Shown here piece after piece: positions 26,397-34,444 of a stretch of DNA of 64,000 bases. Both the position numbers and the translations under genes were made by a program. The stretch's first letter is position 1; every line of letters starts with the position of its first letter. The DNA is from Alistipes senegalensis JC50 (lineage in GTDB: Bacteria; Bacteroidota; Bacteroidia; Bacteroidales; Rikenellaceae), in contig NZ_CP102252.1 of the NCBI RefSeq assembly GCF_025145645.1, positions 2,232,001-2,296,000 on the forward strand, read 5' to 3'. A model generated the notes under the pieces. It did not search any database and had not been told where the DNA came from. It saw nothing but the letters and a program-made list of their open reading frames with translations.

Positions 26397-26981
26397 ATGA
26401 TAAGATGCTGCATTTTTCTGATTTTCGCCGTGCTTCCGTTTTGCGGCTTGCAGGCGCAGGATACGGCCATAAGCCCCCGTTATCCGGGGGCCGGGCGTTT
26501 CGAGGGTGAGGTGGCTGTCGGGGCGACCTTTGGCTATGCCTCGCTCGGAAGCTTTGACAACGATGCGGCGGGCTTTTGCCTGGTCGCTGAAAGTCGTTAC
26601 AATTTCCGGAGAACTCCCTTCGATGTGGGTTTGCGGCTCGGCGGGGCGTGTTACTCGCGGCTGGCTGCGGGCGTCTGCTCGAAGGACCCTTTTATGATGT
26701 TCAGCCTGATGGCCGTTGCGGATTACAACCTGCATCTGACGCCGAAAGTGGCGTTGTTCGCGGGAGCAGGGATCGGTGGGGCGTATGTCCTCCGAATGGC
26801 CGAAGGGGCTGTCTCCGATACTCCGTCCAGCGACTGTGCGGCATTTTGCGTGATGCCGCGCGTTGGCTGCGAATGCTGGAACCGGCTGCGTGTCACGCTG
26901 GGTTACATGTGCACAGAGCGGGCCAACCGCCATCTGTCGCTTACGTTCGGAATAGCCATCGGCGGCAGCAGCCGGCGGTAG
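26397..26981 (+). CDS. Exported protein, probably small outer-membrane beta-barrel
   Basis: Product of 194 aa, no certain family. A signal peptide (CCIFLIFAVLPFCGLQAQ) is followed by alternating hydrophobic/polar stretches typical of beta strands (EGEVAVGATFGYASLG, VALFAGAGIGGAYVL, RLRVTLGYM), ending HLSLTFGIAIGGSS. The pattern fits a conserved Bacteroidetes porin-like or OmpA-beta-barrel-type protein. The frame is open 25 codons upstream, but the signal peptide begins at 26397 and the short upstream ORF ends in an ATGA overlap here. It converges on thiL, 7 bases away. Confidence 0.65.
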   Translation: MIRCCIFLIFAVLPFCGLQAQDTAISPRYPGAGRFEGEVAVGATFGYASLGSFDNDAAGFCLVAESRYNFRRTPFDVGLRLGGACYSRLAAGVCSKDPFMMFSLMAVADYNLHLTPKVALFAGAGIGGAYVLRMAEGAVSDTPSSDCAAFCVMPRVGCECWNRLRVTLGYMCTERANRHLSLTFGIAIGGSSRR

Positions 26982-26988
26982 AGGCCGG

Positions 26989-28023
26989 TTACTCCTCGGG
27001 GAACCCCTGCGCCTTCAGCTTTATGTCCTGCCCGTCGGGCGTCACGAGGTAACAACCTGTGGATGCGGGCGTGATGTGGCCGATGACATCCACGAGCCCC
27101 GACTTCATGATCTGCTCCTGCATCGAAAGAGGCACCGTGAAGAGCAGTTCGTAGTCCTCGCCGCCGTTCAGCGCCGCAACGACCGGGTCGGTGTGCATCT
27201 CCTCGGCGAGGGCCGTGGTCTGACGCGCGATCGGGATGCGCTCGAGGTAGATGCGCGCCCCGCAGGCGGACGATTTGCAGATCTGCATCAGGTCGCTCGC
27301 AAGTCCGTCCGAGAGGTCGATCATCGCCGTCGGGACGATCTTCTCCGCCGCCAGCGCCTCCACGATGTCGGTGCGGGGACGCGGTTTCAGGTATTTTTCG
27401 AGCAGGTATTCGTACCCTTTGAACTGCGGTTCGGGATTCTCCACGTCGGCGAGCACCCGCTTTTCGCGTTCGAGCAGTTGCAGGCCCATGTAGGCGGCCC
27501 CGAGGTTGCCGGTGATGCAGATCAGGTCGTTCTGCCTGGCTCCGCTGCGGTAGACCACCTTCTTCTTTTCGGCATGGCCCAGCGTGGTGACGTTCACGAC
27601 CAGTCCGGTCATCGAAGCCCGCGTGTCGCCGCCCACGAGATCGACGCCCTGTTCGTTGCAGGCGAAGGCGATCCCTTCGTAGAGGTCCTGCAACGCTTCG
27701 ACGGGCAGTTTCGAGGAGACGCCGAGCGATACGGCGATCTGCGCCGGGAGGGCGTTCATGGCCAGAATGTCGCTGATGCCGGCCGTCACGACCTTGTAAC
27801 CCAGGTGCTTGAGCGGGAAGTAGGTGAGGTCGAAATCGACACCCTCGAAGAACGAGTCGGTCGTGCAGAGCACCGCTTCGCCGCGCGCCGGGGCGATCAC
27901 GGCGGCGTCGTCTCCGACCCCTTTCGTCGTCGAGGCGTGCTTGGCGGAGAACTCTTTGGTCAGCAGGTCGATGAGGCCGAATTGTCCGAGCGAGGCGATC
28001 TCGGTGCGCTTTTTCTGGTCCAT
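26989..28023 (-). CDS. thiL: Thiamine-monophosphate kinase
   Basis: Phosphorylates thiamine monophosphate to thiamine diphosphate, the last step of cofactor synthesis. The 344-residue product has the PurM/ThiL-type motifs GVGDDAAVIAP, TTDSFFEGVDFDLTYFP, LVGGDTRAS, GNLGAAYMGLQLL, MIDLSDGLASDLMQI and NGGEDYELLFTVP. It is divergent from adk and has its own promoter; no TPP riboswitch is visible in the short leader. Confidence 0.94.
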   Translation of the reverse strand: MDQKKRTEIASLGQFGLIDLLTKEFSAKHASTTKGVGDDAAVIAPARGEAVLCTTDSFFEGVDFDLTYFPLKHLGYKVVTAGISDILAMNALPAQIAVSLGVSSKLPVEALQDLYEGIAFACNEQGVDLVGGDTRASMTGLVVNVTTLGHAEKKKVVYRSGARQNDLICITGNLGAAYMGLQLLEREKRVLADVENPEPQFKGYEYLLEKYLKPRPRTDIVEALAAEKIVPTAMIDLSDGLASDLMQICKSSACGARIYLERIPIARQTTALAEEMHTDPVVAALNGGEDYELLFTVPLSMQEQIMKSGLVDVIGHITPASTGCYLVTPDGQDIKLKAQGFPEE

Positions 28024-28041
28024 AGTTACTGAAATTTTTTA

Positions 28042-28073
28042 CAAAATTAAGGAAATCGTGTTATTTCCCCAAA
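28042..28073 (-). promoter_or_regulatory. Promoter of thiL
   Basis: Minus-strand TTTG (28070-28073), 20 bases, TAATTTTG (28042-28049). Confidence 0.75.
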
Positions 28074-28081
28074 AAATAATG

Positions 28082-28089
28082 TATTTTTG
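28082..28089 (+). promoter_or_regulatory. Promoter -7 box of adk
   Basis: TATTTTTG on the plus strand; the -33 region lacks a clear TTTG. It starts nine bases from the divergent thiL -33 box, so the two promoters abut. Confidence 0.55.
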
Positions 28090-28120
28090 CCGAGTCCAAT
28101 CATCACAAAAAGGGTTAGTT

Positions 28121-28696
28121 ATGATAAATATCGTCTTATTCGGCGCTCCGGGATGCGGCAAGGGCACCCAGGCCCAGCGCCTGAAAGAGCACTACGGAAT
28201 CGACCATGTTTCGACCGGCGAGGTGATCCGCGACGAGATCCGGCGCGGCACGGAGCTCGGACGCAGCATGGAACAGTACATCAGCGAAGGCAAGCTGGCT
28301 CCCGACGAGATCGTCATCGGCATGATCGGGAATTACGTCGCCGAGCACAAGGATGCCCGCGGGTGTATTTTCGACGGGTTCCCCCGTACGACGGTCCAGG
28401 CCGAGGCGTTCGACAAAATCCTGGCCGGACACGGTTTGAAGGTGGATATTATGGTGGACATCCATGTCCCGGAGGAGGAGCTGGTGCGCCGTATCCTGCT
28501 GCGCGGCAAGGATTCGGGCCGTGCCGACGACGCTTCGGAGGAGGTGATCCGCGGACGGCTGGACGTTTACCGCATGCAGACGGCCGTGGTGGCGGAGTAC
28601 TACGCCGCGCAGGGCAAGTACGCCTCGGTGAACGGCACCGGAACGATGGATGAGGTGTTCGGCCGCATCGCCGACGTGATCGGCGGACTGGAATAA
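28121..28696 (+). CDS. adk: Adenylate kinase
   Basis: Converts ATP and AMP to two ADP. The 191-residue product has the P-loop GAPGCGKGTQ (residues 8-17), the AMP-binding segment STGEVIRDEIRRGTELG, the GFPRTTVQAEAFD motif and the short LID form (RILLRGKDSGRADD) without the zinc-finger insertion. The frame is open far upstream through thiL, but MINIVLFGAPG is the family start. Confidence 0.96.
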   Translation: MINIVLFGAPGCGKGTQAQRLKEHYGIDHVSTGEVIRDEIRRGTELGRSMEQYISEGKLAPDEIVIGMIGNYVAEHKDARGCIFDGFPRTTVQAEAFDKILAGHGLKVDIMVDIHVPEEELVRRILLRGKDSGRADDASEEVIRGRLDVYRMQTAVVAEYYAAQGKYASVNGTGTMDEVFGRIADVIGGLE

Positions 28697-28760
28697 CCGG
28701 CGCTTTATATATAGGTGGCGCCGGATTTATCGGCGGCGCGCAGAAAAAACGGCGATTTTA

Positions 28761-28791
28761 TTTGGTTTTTCGGGCAAAGTCCCTATATTTG
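28761..28791 (+). promoter_or_regulatory. Promoter of the trp operon
   Basis: TTTG (28761-28764), 19 bases, TATATTTG (28784-28791): exact consensus. Transcription should start near 28798, about 12 bases before the leader-peptide ATG. Confidence 0.88.
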
Positions 28792-28809
28792 CAACCAAGA
28801 AGTCAGACG

Positions 28810-28899
28810 ATGAACAATTTTTCGATCAATAACGCATGGTGGTGGCGCTCGCAATTTTCCGTTGTGAGTGACTCGCCGCATGCAGTTGTTGAACGATAG
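28810..28899 (+). CDS. trpL: trp operon leader peptide with three consecutive Trp codons
   Basis: A 29-codon ORF beginning ATG at 28810 and ending TAG at 28899. Codons 10-12 (28837-28845) are TGG TGG TGG, after MNNFSINNA. It lies between a perfect promoter and a terminator hairpin directly upstream of trpB. This is the hallmark of ribosome-mediated attenuation: stalling at Trp codons when charged tRNA-Trp is scarce would favour an antiterminator. A possible pause or alternative hairpin (GTTGA..TCAAC, about 28888-28905) overlaps the ORF end. The exact antiterminator pairing is not resolved by eye. Confidence 0.88.
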   Translation: MNNFSINNAWWWRSQFSVVSDSPHAVVER

Positions 28900-28914
28900 A
28901 TCAACGATAATCCA

Positions 28915-28952
28915 GAAAAGGGCCTGTTGTACTCATGACAGGCCCTTTTTTC
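28915..28952 (+). terminator. trp attenuator (leader terminator)
   Basis: A 12-bp stem (AAAAGGGCCTGT with ACAGGCCCTTTT, 28917-28928 and 28939-28950) and a T run, between the leader peptide and trpB. Confidence 0.9.
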
Positions 28953-28977
28953 GTGTGCGATAATTCCAAAAAAATTG

Positions 28978-30186
28978 ATGAATATGAACTATCAGGTCGA
29001 TGAGAAAGGTTATTACGGACGCTTCGGGGGCGCATACATCCCCGAAATCCTGCACAAATGCGTCGAAGACTTGCGGCGGAACTACCTGCGGGTGCTCGAA
29101 AGCGAGTCGTTCCGCGAGGAGTACCGCACGCTGCTGCGCGACTACGTGGGACGGCCTTCGCCGCTCTATTTCGCGCGCCGGCTGAGCGAACGCTACGGCT
29201 GCCGCATCTACCTCAAGCGCGAGGATCTCAACCACACCGGCGCCCACAAGATCAACAACACCATCGGACAGATTCTGATCGCCCGGCGGATGGGCAAGAC
29301 GCGCATCATCGCCGAGACGGGGGCCGGGCAGCACGGCGTGGCCACGGCCACGGTCTGCGCGCTGATGAACATGCCCTGCGTGGTCTACATGGGGCGGACC
29401 GATGTCGAGCGTCAGCAGGCCAACGTCCGGAAGATGGAGATGCTGGGCGCGACGGTCGTGCCCGTGACCTCGGGCAACATGACGCTGAAGGACGCCACCA
29501 ACGAAGCCATCCGCGACTGGTGCTGCCACCCCGCGGACACGTTCTACATCATCGGTTCGACGGTAGGGCCGCACCCTTATCCCGACATGGTGGCGCGTTT
29601 GCAGTCGGTCATCTGCGAGGAGATCCGCGTGCAGCTGCGGGAGAAGGAGGGGCGCGACTATCCCGACTACCTGATGGCCTGCGTCGGCGGCGGCAGCAAC
29701 GCCGCAGGGACCGTCTATCACTACCTGGGCGACGAGCGCGTGAAGATCGTGCTGGCCGAGGCCGGGGGCGAGGGACTCCTTTCGGGACGCAGCGCGGCGA
29801 CGATCCAGCTGGGGCGCGAGGGTATCATCCACGGCGCCCGCACGCTGGTCATGCAGACCGAGGACGGGCAGATCGAGGAGCCCTATTCGATCTCGGCGGG
29901 CCTCGATTATCCCGGCATCGGTCCGCTGCACGCCAACCTCGCGCAGACGGGGCGTGCGAAGGTCGTCGCCGTCGATGACGACGAGGCGCTGCGCGGAGCT
30001 TTCGAGCTGACGCGCCTCGAAGGGATCATCCCCGCCCTCGAAAGCGCCCATGCCCTCGGTGCGCTGCCCCGGATGGAGTTCCGCCCCTCGGACGTGGTGG
30101 TGCTGACCGTCTCGGGCCGCGGCGATAAGGATATGGAGACCTATCTTGCGAATATGGACCGTCCGGAGATCTCCGGCAATTTGTAA
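28978..30186 (+). CDS. trpB: Tryptophan synthase beta chain
   Basis: PLP enzyme that joins indole and serine. The 402-residue product has YYGRFGGAYIPEIL at the start, the PLP-lysine segment NHTGAHKINN, GAGQHGVATATV, the phosphate-binding loop GGGSNAAGT and the C-terminal LTVSGRGDKDM. It starts at the ATG at 28978 or two codons later. First structural gene of trpBEGDCFA; TrpA, its partner, is the last. Confidence 0.97.
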   Translation: MNMNYQVDEKGYYGRFGGAYIPEILHKCVEDLRRNYLRVLESESFREEYRTLLRDYVGRPSPLYFARRLSERYGCRIYLKREDLNHTGAHKINNTIGQILIARRMGKTRIIAETGAGQHGVATATVCALMNMPCVVYMGRTDVERQQANVRKMEMLGATVVPVTSGNMTLKDATNEAIRDWCCHPADTFYIIGSTVGPHPYPDMVARLQSVICEEIRVQLREKEGRDYPDYLMACVGGGSNAAGTVYHYLGDERVKIVLAEAGGEGLLSGRSAATIQLGREGIIHGARTLVMQTEDGQIEEPYSISAGLDYPGIGPLHANLAQTGRAKVVAVDDDEALRGAFELTRLEGIIPALESAHALGALPRMEFRPSDVVVLTVSGRGDKDMETYLANMDRPEISGNL

Positions 30187-30208
30187 AATCCGAAAAACAC
30201 CCGATACC

Positions 30209-31609
30209 ATGTACCGATTTACCACGGCAACCAAAAAACTCCTCGGAGACCTGCATACGCCGGTCAGCCTCTACCTCAAACTCCGGGATGTCTATCCGCA
30301 GTCGGCGCTGCTCGAAAGTTCCGACTACCACGGCGGTGAGAACAGCCTTTCGTTCATCGCCTTCCGCCCCGTCGCCCGCATCGGCGTGAACAACGGCGAG
30401 GCGCTTCTGGAATACCCCGACGGCCGGAGCGCTGCGAAGCCCCTCAGCGAAACCTGTGCGGCGGCGGACGCGCTGAAAGAATTTCTGAACGAATTCCGCG
30501 TTGACGGCGACGGGAGCGAGCTTTGCGGCCTCTTCGGCTATACGGCGTTCGACGCGGTGCGCTATTTCGAGAACATCCCCGTCCGGGAGTTTCACCACCG
30601 CGATTCCGACGCCCCCGACATCTGCTACATCCTCTACAAGTTCCTGCTGGTCTTCGACCACTTCAAGAACGAACTGTCGATCGTCGAGCTGTGCGCCGAC
30701 GGCGAGCGGGACCATATCCGCGAGGTCGAGACGCTGATTGAGGACCGCAATTTCGCTTCGTACAACTTCCGCACGGTCGGCGAGCGCCGTTCGAACCTCA
30801 CCGACGAGACCTACCGGGAGATGGTCCGCGAGGGCGTGCGCCACTGCCTGCGCGGCGACGTGTTCCAGATCGTGCTGAGCCGCCGCTTCGAACAGCCGTT
30901 TCAGGGCGACGATTTCAAGGTCTACCGCGCGCTGCGGAGCATCAATCCCTCGCCCTACCTCTTCTATTTCGATTTCGGGGGCTTCCGCATCTTCGGCTCC
31001 TCGCCCGAGACGCACTGCAAGGTCGAGAACGGCCGCGCCACGATCGACCCCATCGCGGGCACGGCTTTCCGCTCCGGAAACTCGGCGCTGGACCGCGAGC
31101 GGACCGAACGGCTTCTGGCTGACCCCAAGGAGAACGCCGAGCACGTCATGCTGGTCGATCTGGCGCGCAATGACCTGAGCCGCAATGCCCACGGCGTGAG
31201 GGTGGACTTTTACCGCGACGTGCAGTATTACAGCCATGTCATCCACCTCGTTTCGCGTGTCAGCGGGGAGATCGACGCCGACAGCGATTCGGTCCGCACC
31301 TTCATCGACACCTTCCCGGCCGGAACGCTGAGCGGCGCCCCCAAGGTGCGGGCCATGCAGCTCATCTCGGAGATCGAGCCCGACAACCGCGGCGTCTACG
31401 GCGGGTGCATCGGCTTCATCGGGCTCGACGGCGATCTCAACCAGGCCATCGCCATCCGCACGTTCGTCAGCCGCAACAACACCCTTTACTATCAGGCCGG
31501 GGCGGGCATCGTCTCGAAGAGCGACCCCGAACGCGAATTGCAGGAGGTGTCGAACAAGCTCGGCGCGCTGGACAAGGCCATCCGCGAGGCCGGGAAACTG
31601 ATCAATTAA
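30209..31609 (+). CDS. trpE: Anthranilate synthase component I
   Basis: Makes anthranilate from chorismate using ammonia from TrpG. The 466-residue product has an N-terminal regulatory part with LLESSDYHGGENSLSFIAF (the LLES motif of the Trp feedback site) and the chorismate-binding core: FQIVLSRRFEQPF, NPSPYLFYFDFGGF, PIAGTAFR, DLARNDLSR, AGTLSGAPKVRAM, and YQAGAGIVSKSDPERE. The frame extends 21 codons upstream into trpB; the family start is at 30209. Feedback inhibition by Trp is likely. Confidence 0.96.
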   Translation: MYRFTTATKKLLGDLHTPVSLYLKLRDVYPQSALLESSDYHGGENSLSFIAFRPVARIGVNNGEALLEYPDGRSAAKPLSETCAAADALKEFLNEFRVDGDGSELCGLFGYTAFDAVRYFENIPVREFHHRDSDAPDICYILYKFLLVFDHFKNELSIVELCADGERDHIREVETLIEDRNFASYNFRTVGERRSNLTDETYREMVREGVRHCLRGDVFQIVLSRRFEQPFQGDDFKVYRALRSINPSPYLFYFDFGGFRIFGSSPETHCKVENGRATIDPIAGTAFRSGNSALDRERTERLLADPKENAEHVMLVDLARNDLSRNAHGVRVDFYRDVQYYSHVIHLVSRVSGEIDADSDSVRTFIDTFPAGTLSGAPKVRAMQLISEIEPDNRGVYGGCIGFIGLDGDLNQAIAIRTFVSRNNTLYYQAGAGIVSKSDPERELQEVSNKLGALDKAIREAGKLIN

Positions 31610-31628
31610 CCGCAAAAAAAACGAAGCC

Positions 31629-32201
31629 ATGAAATGTCTGCTTTTCGATAATTACGATTCGTTCACCTACAACCTGCGGCACATGCTGCTCGAACTGGGG
31701 CTCGAAGTCGATGTGCGCCGCAACGACCGCATCGCGCTGGACGAGGTCGCCGCCTACGACCGCATCGTGCTCTCGCCCGGTCCGGGCATCCCTTCCGAAG
31801 CGGGGCTGCTGCTGCCGCTGATCCGGCGTTACGCCGCCTCCAAACCCATTTTGGGCATCTGTCTCGGCGAACAGGCCATCGGCGAGGCGTTCGGCGCCAG
31901 GCTGGAAAACCTTGCCGAAGTCCATCACGGCGTCTGCTCGGACATCCGCGTCGTGGCCGACGATCCGCTCTTCGACGGGTTGGGGACGGGGTTCCGCGCC
32001 GGACGCTACCATTCGTGGGTGGTTTCGGCCGAGGGGCTTCCCGACTGTCTGGAAGTCACGGCCACCGACCGCAGCGGCCTGATCATGGGCCTGCGCCACA
32101 AAACCTGCAACCTGCGGGGCATCCAGTTCCACCCCGAATCGGTCCTCACGCCGCAGGGCAAGACGATCCTTGCGAACTGGATCACGAAATGCAACCGTTA
32201 A
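31629..32201 (+). CDS. trpG: Anthranilate synthase component II (glutamine amidotransferase)
   Basis: Class I amidotransferase of 190 aa that feeds ammonia to TrpE. DNYDSFTYNL near the start, the PGPGIPSEAG segment, the nucleophile in GICLGEQAIGEAFG, and the catalytic His/Glu in GIQFHPESVLTP are present. No fusion to trpD. It starts 19 bases after trpE. Confidence 0.96.
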   Translation: MKCLLFDNYDSFTYNLRHMLLELGLEVDVRRNDRIALDEVAAYDRIVLSPGPGIPSEAGLLLPLIRRYAASKPILGICLGEQAIGEAFGARLENLAEVHHGVCSDIRVVADDPLFDGLGTGFRAGRYHSWVVSAEGLPDCLEVTATDRSGLIMGLRHKTCNLRGIQFHPESVLTPQGKTILANWITKCNR

Positions 32202-32214
32202 ACGCACTCGAACC

Positions 32215-33210
32215 ATGAAAGATTTACTATACCGCCTTTTCGAACATCAGTACATGGATCGTTCGGAGGGACAGCAGGTTCTGGCGGGAATCGCCGCCGG
32301 GAAATACAACCCCGAGCAGGTCTCGGCGCTGATCACCGTCTTCCTCATGCGCAGCATCTCGGTCGAGGAGCTGGCCGGGTTCCGTGACACGCTGCTCGAA
32401 ATGCGCCGTCCGGCGGACCTCTCGGACTACGGGCCCATCGACATCGTGGGCACGGGCGGCGACGGCAAGAACACCTTCAACATCAGCACCGCGGCGTCGT
32501 TCGTGGTGGCGGGGGCGGGTTACAACGTCGTCAAGCACGGCAACTACGGCGCCACCTCGGTGAGCGGCGCGAGCAACGTCATCGAACGCCACGGCGTGCG
32601 GTTCACCGACGATCCCGACCGCCTGCGGGCTTCGCTCGACGCCTGCCGCATCGCCTACCTCCACGCCCCGCTGTTCAACCCCGCGATGAAGGCCGTGGCC
32701 CCGATCCGCCGGAACCTCGCCGTGCGCACGTTCTTCAACCTGCTGGGGCCGCTGGTCAATCCCGCGCTGCCGAAGTATCAGCTTCTGGGGGTCTACAACC
32801 TCTCGCTTTTCCGCCTCTACAACTACGCCTACCAGTCGGGCGGCACGCGCTTCGGCGTGGTTTACAGCATGGACGGCTACGACGAAATTTCGCTCACCTC
32901 GGAATTCAAGGTCGCCACGCCCGAGAAGGAGCAGGTCTTCACCCCCGAGCAGATCGGCTTCGGCCGCTGCCGTCCCGAGGAGCTCTCGGGCGGCGACACC
33001 CCCGAGGAGGCCGCGCGCATCTTCGACTCCGTGCTGGACAACACCGCGACGGCCGCCCGGCGCGACTGCGTGCTGGCCAACGCCGCCTTCGCCATCCGGG
33101 TGATCTGTCCCGAAAAGGAGGTCGCCGAGTGCCTCGACGAGGCGCGCGAATCGCTCCTCGGCGGAAAAGCCGCGGCGGCGTTCCGGAAATTCGTGGAGAT
33201 AAACAGCTGA
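32215..33210 (+). CDS. trpD: Anthranilate phosphoribosyltransferase
   Basis: Transfers phosphoribosyl from PRPP to anthranilate. The 331-residue product has IVGTGGDGKNTFNISTAA, VKHGNYGATS (PRPP and anthranilate binding) and RTFFNLLGPLVNPA. It starts 13 bases after trpG; the upstream open frame overlaps trpG and is not part of the family. Confidence 0.96.
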   Translation: MKDLLYRLFEHQYMDRSEGQQVLAGIAAGKYNPEQVSALITVFLMRSISVEELAGFRDTLLEMRRPADLSDYGPIDIVGTGGDGKNTFNISTAASFVVAGAGYNVVKHGNYGATSVSGASNVIERHGVRFTDDPDRLRASLDACRIAYLHAPLFNPAMKAVAPIRRNLAVRTFFNLLGPLVNPALPKYQLLGVYNLSLFRLYNYAYQSGGTRFGVVYSMDGYDEISLTSEFKVATPEKEQVFTPEQIGFGRCRPEELSGGDTPEEAARIFDSVLDNTATAARRDCVLANAAFAIRVICPEKEVAECLDEARESLLGGKAAAAFRKFVEINS

Positions 33211-33215
33211 GCGAT

Positions 33216-33824
33216 ATGGACATTCTGGAAACCATCACAGCCAATACGCGCCGCGAGGTCGCCTCGGCCTGCTCGGTGCTGACCGACGGCGAGTTCTTCG
33301 GCGGAACGCTGGAGGACCTGAAGCAGGCCCGCCGGCTGGTCCGTCTGCCCCTGCTGCGCAAGGATTTCGTCGTCGATGAATACCAACTTTATCAGGCCCG
33401 CGCGGCGGGAGCCGCCGCCGTATTGCTGATCGCCGCGGTACTGTCGCCCGACGAATGCCGCCGTTTCGCCCGCACGGCGCATGAACTGGAGCTCGAGGTG
33501 CTGCTCGAAGTGCACACGCCCTCGGAACTCTCCCGTCTGAACGGATATGTCGATATGCTCGGGGTCAACAACCGCGATCTCGGGACTTTCCATACCGATG
33601 TCGAAAATTCGTTCCGGATGGCCGATCTGCTCCGGCGCGAGGTCGGCGGCGGGGCGGGGCCGCTGCCGGTCTCCGAAAGCGGCGTCTCCGATCCGGAGAC
33701 CGTCGTGCGGCTGCGCGAGGCGGGTTTCCGGGGATTCCTGATGGGCGAAGCCTTTATGAAGAGCGGCGATCCGGGGTGCGCGCTGGCGGAGTTCATCGCC
33801 CGGCTTAAAGAGGCGCGGCCATGA
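33216..33824 (+). CDS. trpC: Indole-3-glycerol-phosphate synthase with a large internal deletion
   Basis: IGPS normally has about 255-265 aa; this one has 202. The first 16 residues (MDILETITANTRREVA) match the family N-terminus, but the next residues, SACSVLTDGEFFGG, belong about 60 positions further on. The missing part includes strand beta-1 with the ExKxxSPS motif, which supplies two catalytic residues (equivalent to Glu51 and Lys53 of the Sulfolobus enzyme) and a phosphate contact. The rest is intact: LLRKDF with the general-acid Lys49, LLEVHT, GVNNRDL, and SESGVS. The frame is preserved and the 3' end overlaps trpF (ATGA). The gene probably makes an inactive or crippled enzyme unless another IGPS exists. 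An assembly error is the main alternative. Confidence 0.85.
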   Translation: MDILETITANTRREVASACSVLTDGEFFGGTLEDLKQARRLVRLPLLRKDFVVDEYQLYQARAAGAAAVLLIAAVLSPDECRRFARTAHELELEVLLEVHTPSELSRLNGYVDMLGVNNRDLGTFHTDVENSFRMADLLRREVGGGAGPLPVSESGVSDPETVVRLREAGFRGFLMGEAFMKSGDPGCALAEFIARLKEARP

Positions 33825-34444
33825 TCGTCAAGGTGTGCGGGTTGCGCGATCCCGACAACATCCGCGCCGTCGAACGGCTGCCGGTGGACCTCTGCGGCTT
33901 CATTTTCTATCCCCGCTCCCCGCGCTGCGTACCCGACGACGAGTTCCATGCCGCGGCCGTGCGCAGCTGCCGCAGGCCCGCGGTCGGGGTCTTCGTCGAT
34001 GCTTCGCCCGCCGAGATGCTCCGCACGGCCGAACGCTTCGGCCTCGGGTGGCTCCAGCTCCACGGCGACGAGTCGCCCGAAGCGTGCGGGGAGCTTCGGC
34101 AGCGCGGCTTCCGGATCATCAAGGCGATCCGCGTCGCGTCGGCCGGCGACCTCGCGGCGGCCCGGGCCTACGAAGACTGCGCCGACTATCTGCTGTTCGA
34201 CACCCGCTGCGACGGCTACGGCGGTTCGGGACGACGCTTCGACTGGTCGGTGCTCGACGCCTATGCGGGCCGCGTTCCGTTTCTGCTCAGCGGCGGAATC
34301 GACGCGGAGTGCGCCGAAGCGGTCCGGGGATTCGTCCATCCCCGTTTCGCGGGCGTGGATCTCAACAGCGGATTCGAAACGGTCCCGGCGGTGAAGGACG
34401 CCGGAAAACTCGGAAAATTCATTTCAAAAATCCAATTATCATGA
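33821..34444 (+). CDS. trpF: Phosphoribosylanthranilate isomerase
   Basis: Isomerises phosphoribosylanthranilate in the Trp pathway. The 207-residue (beta/alpha)8 product begins IVKVCGLRDPDNI (catalytic Cys7), has GFIFYPRSPR, LQLHGDE, FDTRCDGYGGSGRRFDW (catalytic Asp) and LSGGID, and ends with GVDLNSGFETVPAVKD. ATGA overlaps join it to trpC upstream and trpA downstream. Confidence 0.95.
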   Translation: MIVKVCGLRDPDNIRAVERLPVDLCGFIFYPRSPRCVPDDEFHAAAVRSCRRPAVGVFVDASPAEMLRTAERFGLGWLQLHGDESPEACGELRQRGFRIIKAIRVASAGDLAAARAYEDCADYLLFDTRCDGYGGSGRRFDWSVLDAYAGRVPFLLSGGIDAECAEAVRGFVHPRFAGVDLNSGFETVPAVKDAGKLGKFISKIQLS

